Assembly (NCBI GenBank): GCA_018267655.1
Contig: JAFDYB010000008.1
Coordinates: forward strand, 1-58,049
Source: Bacteroidota bacterium
Lineage (GTDB): Bacteria; Bacteroidota; Bacteroidia; B-17B0; Aurantibacillaceae
DNA: 58,049 bases
Direction: 5' to 3'
The notes under the pieces were generated by a model. It was not told where the DNA came from. It was given only the letters and a program-made list of their open reading frames with translations, and ran no database searches. Positions 51,960 to 58,049 of this stretch are shown piece after piece. How positions within the stretch are numbered: position 1 is the first letter of the stretch; each line of letters starts with the position of its first letter. The position numbers were made by a program, and so were the translations under genes.

Positions 51960-52872
51960 GGCTATATAAAAACTTTTCTAAATCTTTTTTTTCATCCTTA
52001 CTTAAATTAAGCGGGCGCTGTAAAATAGTATCGCGGTTAATACTATTTGAGATAAATTTATTGGGATTGTCGTAATAATCAATCACTTCTCTTAATGTTT
52101 TTAAAGCGCCATGATGCATGTAAGGCGCCGTAACAGAAATGTTACGCAATCCCGGTATTTTAAAGGCTCCTAAATCTTTTTCGTTCTTTGTTTTATCGTA
52201 ACGCCCTTTATCATTTAGGTTTTTAGCGTTATAAAAACCAATATTTTTAAATTGGTCGTTTCCGTTAAAATCAGGTCCAAAATGGCAATCAAAACATCGC
52301 GCTTTTGTATTAAAAATTTCACGACCACGTTGCTCTGCTGCACCAAATTGAGAGGTGTCGTTATTTAGCATGTACGCATCAAAAGCTGTTTCTCCTGTTT
52401 CCAACGTGTTTTCAAAAGCAGCAATTGCTTTAGAAATTAATTCGATGCTCGGCGGTTTTTTATATATAGCATAAAATGCTTTTGTGTAATTTTCATTTTC
52501 TTTTACCCTTTTAACGGCAATACTTAGCGGCAAATTCATTTCAACAGGGTTTTCAATCGGACCTTTAGCTTGCTCTTCAAGAGTTTCTGATCTTCCATCC
52601 CAAAAATAGAAGTTATGCTCTTTTACATTCATTGCAGATGGGGTATTTCTGCTTCCCGTTTGATTATTAACTCCTTTGCTAAATGCACTACTGTCTGCAT
52701 AGGCTAATTCAGGTTTATGGCAAGATGCACAGCTTATAGTTTTATCGCTCGATAAAATTGGGTCAAAAAATAATGCTTTACCTAAATCTGCTTCTGTATT
52801 GAGATTAACATTTTTTTGATGATTACATGAAAGTAAAAAAATAAGTGTTAGTATTAATAAATATTTAAGCAT
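51928..52872 (-). CDS. Di-haem cytochrome c peroxidase (MauG/CcpA family) lipoprotein
   Basis: 314 residues. Lipoprotein signal LLILTLIFLLSCNHQKN with Cys16 as the lipidated residue. The two haem c sites are CASCH (C48, C51, H52) and CFDCH (near 198). The distal Met region is in FKIPGLRNISVTAPYMHHGA. GSRNTPSAMNVKEHNFYFWD then GRSETLEEQAKGPIENPVEM is the family core. It reduces hydrogen peroxide in the periplasm or, as a MauG relative, oxidises a protein partner. Monocistronic and divergent from the CPBP gene (45-nt gap). Confidence 0.93.
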   Translation of the reverse strand: MLKYLLILTLIFLLSCNHQKNVNLNTEADLGKALFFDPILSSDKTISCASCHKPELAYADSSAFSKGVNNQTGSRNTPSAMNVKEHNFYFWDGRSETLEEQAKGPIENPVEMNLPLSIAVKRVKENENYTKAFYAIYKKPPSIELISKAIAAFENTLETGETAFDAYMLNNDTSQFGAAEQRGREIFNTKARCFDCHFGPDFNGNDQFKNIGFYNAKNLNDKGRYDKTKNEKDLGAFKIPGLRNISVTAPYMHHGALKTLREVIDYYDNPNKFISNSINRDTILQRPLNLSKDEKKDLEKFLYSLTDKQFLLKH

Positions 52873-52917
52873 ATAATTTTTAAAGTAAATTTTTTCTTTT
52901 AAATTTAATGTTTTAAA

Positions 52918-53901
52918 ATGGCTGATTCCGAAAACAATAGTTTAAATTCAATTGACAAATTTAGTTCATTCACAAATAACTTTTTAAAAGTTGGAGCTAA
53001 TTCTGGTAAAAATAAATTTTGGATGTACTTTTTAACAGTACTATTTGTTTTTATAGGCTATCTCGGCTACCAGTCTGTAGTTGGTCTTTATTTAATAGGA
53101 AAAGCCGGCGAAGTAGGTATTGATTATACTGAAATTAGAGAAAACTCAACTATTATTTTTAATCCAATTGCTATGCAAATAGACAGAAATATTATGTTGC
53201 TGTTATTGTTTGGAATGTTTGTTTTTGCAATGTTTGGTTTATATGTTGGTGTAAAATATTTGAACAGGAAAAAATTTTTATCAATCATCACTTCTGCACC
53301 AAAATTTAGAACAAATCGTTTTGCTTTTTCATTTTTTGTATGGGCTTTAATGCTTGTATTTTCTTTTTCAATTTCACTTATTGTGGCGCCTACCGACATG
53401 GTTTATTCATTTAATCTCAAAAACTTTTCTTTATCATTCATCATATTACTTGTTTTTTTGCCAATTCAAACCGGGTTAGAAGAGTTTTTTTTCAGAGGCT
53501 ATCTGTTGCAAGGCTTATCTCAATGGACAAGAAATGGCGTAATCCCTATAATCATTACATCACTCTTTTTTTCACTTATGCACATGTCTAACCCCGAAAC
53601 AATTAAGTTTGGTTGGCAGATAATGTTTGGATATTATTTTTTATTTGCTGCTTTTATGGCTATTATTACCTTGTTAGATGAAGGCCTTGAACTTGCTTAT
53701 GGTATTCATTTTGCCAATAATTTTATTAGTTCAATACTTGTTACACAACCAAATTCAGTTTTACGTTCTTATTCTATTTATGAAGCTAAAACAGATGACG
53801 CAAGCGCAGAGTTAGTATTAAGTTTTAGTATGATAATTGTAACATTTACTTTATTTTTCATTAAATACAAATGGAAAAACTTAAAACTTCTTATTAAATG
53901 A
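52918..53901 (+). CDS. CPBP-family intramembrane metalloprotease
   Basis: 327 residues, about eight TM helices. The CPBP (Abi/CAAX) motifs are in order: EEFFFRGYLLQGL (EExxxR), FFSLMHMSNP (FxxxH) and the late GIHFANNFI (HxxN). These are the catalytic or zinc-binding residues of the Rce1-like glutamic intramembrane proteases. Bacteroidota members are of unknown substrate; some relatives give bacteriocin immunity. The stop overlaps the ATG of the M61 peptidase by four bases, so the two proteases are coupled. Confidence 0.92.
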   Translation: MADSENNSLNSIDKFSSFTNNFLKVGANSGKNKFWMYFLTVLFVFIGYLGYQSVVGLYLIGKAGEVGIDYTEIRENSTIIFNPIAMQIDRNIMLLLLFGMFVFAMFGLYVGVKYLNRKKFLSIITSAPKFRTNRFAFSFFVWALMLVFSFSISLIVAPTDMVYSFNLKNFSLSFIILLVFLPIQTGLEEFFFRGYLLQGLSQWTRNGVIPIIITSLFFSLMHMSNPETIKFGWQIMFGYYFLFAAFMAIITLLDEGLELAYGIHFANNFISSILVTQPNSVLRSYSIYEAKTDDASAELVLSFSMIIVTFTLFFIKYKWKNLKLLIK

Positions 53902-55757
53902 TAAAAAAAAAAATTACTCTAATACTAGTATTCGTTAGTACTTTTATTTACTCAACCGACAACTATTTTTATAAAGTTAACTTAACCAAAGTAGAAAATG
54001 ATAGATTGACCGTAAGTTTAATTCCTCCAAATATATTAGAAAATGAAAGTATTTTCTCTTTTGCTGCTATGGTGCCAGGTACTTACGAAGTTTACGATTT
54101 TGGAAAATACATTAGTAATTTTAAAGTAAAAGGAAAAAACAATACCACCATTACAATTACAAAGTTAAATGTAAACGAGTATAAAATTTCTCCGGCAAAT
54201 CAGATAGAAGAAATTTTGTACGAAGTTGACGATACCTTTGATTATTGTAACATCCCCGATTTTAGAAAAAAAATTGTATTTGAACCGGCCGGCTCTAGCT
54301 TTGAAGAGGGTAAAAACTTTTCAATTAACACCCATTGTTTATTCGGCTATTTTAAAAACTATTTAAATAAAAAATTTATTTTAGAGTTTGAAAAGCCCTT
54401 GGGTTTTTATCCGATAACTGGTTTAACAGAATTAAAAATTGGTAATACAAAAGATACCATAAGTGTTTTTGATTATCATGATTTAGTTGATTCGCCAATA
54501 ATGTACGCTAAACCCGATACAGCTACGGTTATTGTAGGGAACGCTAAAGTCCTTGTAGGCTCATATTCGCCTAACAAACTAATAACCGCAAATTTCATAA
54601 AAAATACCTTAGAAGAGTTATTGCTTGTTCAGCGTGATTATTTAGGCGGAACCTTGCCTGTTGACAAGTACGCATTTATTTTTTATTTTGCCGATAAAAT
54701 TCCTTTGTCGGGCTCTAGTGGAGCATTAGAACATTCGTATTCTTCTTTTTATGTTTTACCGGAAACAGATAGTTCCTACTTAAAACAAACACTTCGCGAT
54801 GTTTCAGCGCATGAATTTTTTCATATTGTAACCCCACTTAATATTCATGCAAAGCAAATAGGAGAATTTGATTTTAATAATCCTCAAATGAGCGAACATT
54901 TATGGCTTTATGAAGGTATGACTGAATATGCAGCTCACCATGCGCAATGTAAGGGTGGATTAATAACAGTTGATAGATTTATTGAGGAGATGATGAATAA
55001 GTATGAAAATAGCATTGAACAATATAATGACACAATGAGTTTTACTTGGATGAGTAAAAACGTGTTAAAAGATAAAATACATAAGCAATATAATAACGTT
55101 TACGAAAAAGGTGCTGTAATAGGAATGTGTTTGGATATTATGTTACGCGATTTAAGTGATGGGAAATATGGTACCCAAAATTTAATGAAAGATCTTTCAA
55201 AAAAATACGGCAAACATAAATCGTTTAATGATGAAGATTTATTTAATGACATTGAAAAATTAACGTATCCTCCAATAGGTGATTTTTTAAGAACCTACGT
55301 GTCGGGCAATAAACCTTTACCTTTGAAAGATATCCTAAATAGGATTGGCATATTATTTGACAGTAAAATAAAAACAAAAGAATATACTTTTGGCAACCCC
55401 GAAATTAGTTATAATCCTAATACAAAACGCTTACTTATTGCAAGTGTAAAAGAAGTAGATGAATTTGGAAAAAAACTAAAATTTAAAAAAGGCGATGAGC
55501 TTTCTAAATTAAATGGAAAAGAATTAACAATTGAAAATATACAATCGGTTTTTAGTGAATTTTATAAAAATATAAAAGAAGGTGATTGGGTTAGTTTTGA
55601 AATTTACCGACCTAAAAAAAATAAGTCATATAAAATAAAAACCTTAAAGGCAAAAGCGTTTAAGGTAGATGTTGTTAGAAGCAATCAAATTAAAATTAAC
55701 GAAACAATGAACTCAAAACAAAAGCAAACATTAAGAGCTTGGGTGGGAAATAATTAA
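53898..55757 (+). CDS. M61-family (glycyl aminopeptidase-like) peptidase with PDZ domain
   Basis: 619 residues. Weak signal peptide (ITLILVFVSTFIYS). The N-terminal beta domain (~25-160) is followed by the zinc protease domain with SAHEFFHIVTPLNIH at ~304-318 and the third ligand in LYEGMTEYAAHHA. A PDZ-like domain is near 500-590 (KKLKFKKGDELSKLNGKELT). This is the peptidase M61 layout. It should act in the periplasm or at the surface, releasing glycine or alanine from peptides by family analogy. It is the second gene of a CPBP-M61 pair. Confidence 0.92.
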   Translation: MIKKKITLILVFVSTFIYSTDNYFYKVNLTKVENDRLTVSLIPPNILENESIFSFAAMVPGTYEVYDFGKYISNFKVKGKNNTTITITKLNVNEYKISPANQIEEILYEVDDTFDYCNIPDFRKKIVFEPAGSSFEEGKNFSINTHCLFGYFKNYLNKKFILEFEKPLGFYPITGLTELKIGNTKDTISVFDYHDLVDSPIMYAKPDTATVIVGNAKVLVGSYSPNKLITANFIKNTLEELLLVQRDYLGGTLPVDKYAFIFYFADKIPLSGSSGALEHSYSSFYVLPETDSSYLKQTLRDVSAHEFFHIVTPLNIHAKQIGEFDFNNPQMSEHLWLYEGMTEYAAHHAQCKGGLITVDRFIEEMMNKYENSIEQYNDTMSFTWMSKNVLKDKIHKQYNNVYEKGAVIGMCLDIMLRDLSDGKYGTQNLMKDLSKKYGKHKSFNDEDLFNDIEKLTYPPIGDFLRTYVSGNKPLPLKDILNRIGILFDSKIKTKEYTFGNPEISYNPNTKRLLIASVKEVDEFGKKLKFKKGDELSKLNGKELTIENIQSVFSEFYKNIKEGDWVSFEIYRPKKNKSYKIKTLKAKAFKVDVVRSNQIKINETMNSKQKQTLRAWVGNN

Positions 55758-55777
55758 TGTTTTTAGACGCTGTGACA

Positions 55778-55957
55778 CTATTTCACTAAGTGATATTCTA
55801 TGAAGTAAACAAGGGTATTAAACTCTTTTCTAGCTTTCCAATAGCGTAATTTCCTTACGGTTTGATGTTTTTCTGTGCATTTATAGATGTTTCTGAAAGA
55901 TATGTGTAAGTCATAAGCTGTTTTTATCGGGTTGCAATTCCACTTTATTGGGTTACA
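55778..55957 (-). pseudogene. Fragment of a DDE transposase (ISL3/ISAon1-like)
   Basis: A 60-codon frame with no start codon, ending at TAG (55780-55778). It encodes TAYDLHISFRNIYKCTEKHQ and a following helix with KLRYWKARKEFNTLVYFIEYH. This matches the segment before the last catalytic Glu of ISL3/ISAon1-type transposases of Bacteroidota (Y-L...FRNIY...KL..W...FN..V..I..H). Everything before and after is gone. The upstream end holds a 15-bp imperfect tandem repeat (55924-55938 and 55945-55959, 21-bp period). The family assignment is from memory of the pattern, not a search. Confidence 0.6.
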
Positions 55958-55981
55958 ATATATTTGAATTTAATATTGCTA

Positions 55982-56689
55982 TTAATCCTCTCTTGAATTA
56001 CCCATTAAGCGCATAATAAAATACAGTAATGTAGCAACTGACGATAGTGCTGAAACAAAGTATGTGTATGCTGCCCATTTTAAAGCATCTTTAGCGTCAT
56101 CAGTTTCTTTGTAATTTGCTATCCTGCTGCTTTCTAACCACACTAATGCACGCTTGCTAGCATCAACCTCAACAGGCAACGTAATTAAACTAAACAAAGT
56201 AATTGCACCTTGCAAAATAATAAATACAATGAGCATTGTATTTGTTAGTTTTGGCGACATATATGCCATAAAGGCCATTCCAAAAGTTAAAAAGCTTAAT
56301 GCGCTACTTGCAATTTGAACAGTCGGCACCATTTTTGAGCGCATGTTTAACCATTGATACGATGTTTGGTGTTGAACAGCATGCCCACATTCGTGTGCTG
56401 CAACTGCCGCCGCCGAAATATTGCAACCGTTGTAAACATCCGGACTAAGGTTTACCGTTTTATCAGAGGGATTGTAATGATCGCTCAAAAAACCATCAAC
56501 ACTTACTACCTTTACATCATAAATGCCATGTTGTTGCAGCATTTTTTCTGCTACATCTTTGCCTGTTAGTCCGCTGCTTAAACGTTCTTGCGAATAGGCA
56601 TGAAATTTAGACTTTAACCTTGCACTAACAAGCATGCCAATTGCCATAAAAGCAAACGTTATTATCATTAAAAATGGATCGTAATACAT
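55982..56689 (-). CDS. Neutral zinc metallopeptidase, YugP family
   Basis: 235 residues. An N-terminal TM helix (FLMIITFAFMAIGMLVSARL), then the zinc motif AAVAAHECGHAVQHQTSY near residue 100, preceded by NPSDKTVNLSPDVYNGCNIS. Two to three further TM helices follow (ALSFLTFGMAFMAYM; MLIVFIILQGAITLFSLITL), with a SRIANYKETDDAKDALKWAA block. It matches Zn_peptidase_2 (YugP). Substrates are unknown; it is a membrane-embedded protease of likely housekeeping function. Confidence 0.93.
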   Translation of the reverse strand: MYYDPFLMIITFAFMAIGMLVSARLKSKFHAYSQERLSSGLTGKDVAEKMLQQHGIYDVKVVSVDGFLSDHYNPSDKTVNLSPDVYNGCNISAAAVAAHECGHAVQHQTSYQWLNMRSKMVPTVQIASSALSFLTFGMAFMAYMSPKLTNTMLIVFIILQGAITLFSLITLPVEVDASKRALVWLESSRIANYKETDDAKDALKWAAYTYFVSALSSVATLLYFIMRLMGNSRED

Positions 56690-56810
56690 AATATGTTTTT
56701 AAACATTCAACTATCAAACAAAATGCCATGTAAAATTGTTTGTCATTTTTGCATATTTTAACCCTAAGTTTATTTAATCTACTGCCAATAACAGCCTAAA
56801 CGTTTAAAAT

Positions 56811-56860
56811 TAAGAGAAGGAGTTTGGTATCTCAATTTACCTTTGAGTTGCATAACAAAA
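56811..56860 (+). repeat. ~50-bp imperfect direct repeat, copy A
   Basis: Begins TAAGAGAAGG and contains CTCAA...CTTTGAG and ends ACAAAA. A related sequence in the same orientation is at 57192-57242 (copy B). The two flank the IS4-type remnant. Confidence 0.65.
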
Positions 56861-56875
56861 CTTAATCCTTTTCTT

Positions 56876-57163
56876 ATGATAAATGTAACACCGTTTTCTC
56901 AAATAATAACAAAGCTTGATCGTATAAAGTTTTTAAAACTTGTAAAGGAGAAACAAACTGATAAACATCAAAAGAGCTATGATTTTGGACGCATTTAGCG
57001 GCCATGCTTTTTTGTCAATTTGCAAATAGTCAATCGGTTCGAGATATAAGCAATGGTCTTCGTTCAGCCACAGACAATCCTAATCACATGGGTATCAAAA
57101 AGGTGCCTTCTAAATCAAGTACAAGTTATCAAAATAAAAATCGTAATTGGGAACTGTTCTAGG
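56876..57163 (+). pseudogene. IS4-family (DUF4372) transposase remnant
   Basis: The frame from ATG 56876 gives NVTPFSQIITKLDRIKFLKL and KEKQTDKHQKSYDFGR, then a stop at 56997. Shifted by one frame, translation resumes with HLAAMLFCQFANSQSVRDIS, then NGLRSATDNPNHMGIKKVPS and SSTSYQNKNRNWELF, stopping at 57163. This is the N-terminal DUF4372 region of Bacteroidota IS4-type transposases. A deletion with frameshift lies near 56990, and the catalytic DDE domain (about three quarters of the protein) is absent, so it is dead. Confidence 0.85.
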
Positions 57164-57191
57164 AGAATAGCGTCCTAAATAAATTAAAAAA

Positions 57192-57242
57192 TAAGAGAAA
57201 GGATTTATGTAACTCAAATTATCTTTGAGGCTCGAAACAAAA
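57192..57242 (+). repeat. ~50-bp imperfect direct repeat, copy B
   Basis: Begins TAAGAGAAAGG and ends AACAAAA, parallel to copy A at 56811. It contains CTCAAA (57213-57218) and TTTGAG (57224-57229), a 6-bp hairpin. It directly precedes the promoter of the last gene. Confidence 0.65.
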
Positions 57243-57257
57243 AAACCTTCACAAAAA

Positions 57258-57289
57258 TTTGCGTTTGTGTTTTTTATGTTGTATATTTG
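57258..57289 (+). promoter_or_regulatory. Promoter of the phase-variable-looking secreted protein
   Basis: TTTG (57258-57261), 20 nt, TATATTTG (57282-57289): a full consensus. Transcription should start near 57296, about 16 nt before the ATG at 57312. Confidence 0.72.
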
Positions 57290-57319
57290 TCATAATAAAA
57301 AATAATTTCTCATGAAAAA

Positions 57320-57342
57320 CTCAACTCAACTCAACTCAACTC
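57320..57342 (+). repeat. (CTCAA)4 pentanucleotide tandem repeat just after an ATG
   Basis: Four exact CTCAA units (57320-57339) plus CTC, starting six codon positions after ATG 57312. As read, the ATG frame runs 12 codons and stops at 57350. With one more unit, or two fewer, it joins the open frame that continues to the window end. Confidence 0.93.
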
Positions 57343-57402
57343 TGTTCTAATAACAAACAGTGTAACGGCAATGCCAATACCGTTTTAATAAAATTAAGTG
57401 TT

Positions 57403-58049
57403 ATGGCAGTCATATATTTTACTACTTTTAATATAAGGGCACAAACCACCACCTTTACGGCAACAACTCTGCGTGCCGATACCATAAAAAGCACTCAAAT
57501 TATTAAAGCAGATGCTATTACCGCTGCAGACACACTAAAAGCACAATCGCACGTTGTGGCAAAACAAAATTTAGAAGTGCAGGGGAATTTGTTTGTAAAC
57601 GGTGCAGCCACGTTTAACACTAAAATTTTATCGCCAAACGGTTTTTTATTCGACTCAATTAACGGCCTTAGAACCGCTGTTTTAACTACAGGCTCAGTTA
57701 CAACTAATATATTTAGTATAGGTAAACAAATTGGTACAACTAATCCATTCCCAATATTACCATGCTCTACTCCGGTTAATACTCAGTGGTTTTTAAACAG
57801 CGGTGGCGGTTTTGCATCTCAACAAAATAATCCGGTAAGCAACCCCAATGTAAATGCATTAGTAAAATTATACACCGCCCAATGGAATGGTAGTGGGTAT
57901 ATGGAGGTAGAAGGTGTTGACCAAAATGCACAGCCTAATAATGCTTTATTTATTAATTATTTTTGTGGCCGCAACGTATCAATTTGCGAAAACACATCAC
58001 TAGCAGGGGGTGGTGGCCGGGTGCAAGTTGGAAACTTTTTTAGTGCAAA
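57403..58049 (+). CDS. Secreted surface-protein candidate, 3' end beyond the window; true start probably ATG 57312 in another repeat state
   Basis: The frame is open from 57316 to the window end; the first in-frame ATG is 57403. Starting there gives a poor signal peptide (MAVIYFTTFNIRAQ) without a basic n-region. The upstream in-frame codons add LIKLSVMAVIYFTTFNIRAQ, a normal signal peptide, but contain no ATG, GTG or TTG. ATG 57312 lies behind a consensus promoter and would enter this frame with one extra CTCAA unit. The mature part has repeats of a strand motif (LRADTIKSTQIIKADAITAA, LEVQGNLFVNGAATFNTKIL), like Bacteroidota proteins with T9SS sorting domains. The C-terminus is not in the window, so secretion route is unproven. 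Confidence 0.7.
   Translation, partial: MAVIYFTTFNIRAQTTTFTATTLRADTIKSTQIIKADAITAADTLKAQSHVVAKQNLEVQGNLFVNGAATFNTKILSPNGFLFDSINGLRTAVLTTGSVTTNIFSIGKQIGTTNPFPILPCSTPVNTQWFLNSGGGFASQQNNPVSNPNVNALVKLYTAQWNGSGYMEVEGVDQNAQPNNALFINYFCGRNVSICENTSLAGGGGRVQVGNFFSA

Overview
This is a chromosomal window from a member of the Bacteroidota. The composition is AT-rich. There are type IX secretion (T9SS) and gliding-associated C-terminal domains, a Bat (aerotolerance) operon, a fused alpha-beta 2-oxoacid dehydrogenase E1, a SusC-like TonB-dependent receptor and long Ala/Lys-rich tails on proteins such as S16. Clear Shine-Dalgarno sequences are missing, and many promoters have the Bacteroidota form TTG, about 18-20 nt, TAnnTTTG. 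I cannot place it below phylum or class. Most of the window is ordinary chromosomal gene content, with mobile-element debris at both ends and one efflux operon that looks acquired.

Layout: 0-0.7 kb, 3' part of an IS1595-type transposase. 0.8-5.3 kb, universal stress protein, ribosomal protein S16, a BadF/GlcNAc-kinase-like ATPase and the fused E1. 5.3-12.5 kb, a TetR-TolC-membrane fusion-RND efflux operon whose codon use looks different from its neighbours; a four-helix-bundle (23S rRNA intervening-sequence type) gene sits inside it between exact 18-bp direct repeats. 12.7-14.7 kb, a TPR-membrane-SpoIIE phosphatase. 15.1-23.3 kb, the Bat operon (MoxR, DUF58, a membrane partner, BatA, B, C, D, E) behind one good promoter. 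23.5-28.2 kb, an unrecognised secreted protein, a DUF486 membrane protein, a T9SS-sorted PCMD-like protein and a TonB-dependent receptor, with a hairpin squeezed between the last two. 28.6-33.7 kb, minus strand: bioF/bioB, a UbiD decarboxylase and an unrecognised outer-membrane protein. 33.8-35.0 kb, MscS channel and MazG. 35.0-37.8 kb, a large SprB/PKD-repeat surface protein. 37.9-41.0 kb, secG and a TPR sensor kinase/response regulator pair. 41.3-44.7 kb, minus-strand hotdog thioesterase, DEDDh exonuclease, ispH and xerD. 44.7-46.4 kb, aroQ, a START-like protein with a histone H1-like arm, and tRNA-Met. 46.5-49.9 kb, DUF6702, HupE and an M1 peptidase. 50-52.9 kb, pyrR, a DUF2779 nuclease-like protein and a di-haem peroxidase. 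52.9-56.7 kb, CPBP, M61 and YugP-type proteases plus a transposase fragment. 56.8-58.0 kb, an IS4/DUF4372 transposase remnant between two related ~50-bp direct repeats, then a secreted protein that runs off the window.

The most interesting site is at the right edge. A consensus promoter is followed by ATG at 57312, then four tandem CTCAA units, then the open frame of the secreted protein. As sequenced the ATG is out of frame and terminates after 12 codons. One extra unit (or two fewer) would fuse it to the open frame and supply a credible signal peptide. This looks like a slipped-strand phase-variable surface-protein locus caught in the OFF state. Other points of interest are the repeat-bounded four-helix-bundle insertion in the efflux operon, shared GTGAATA half-sites around the TetR promoter and tolC start, and two sensors (phosphatase and kinase) with the same TPR-to-membrane linker.
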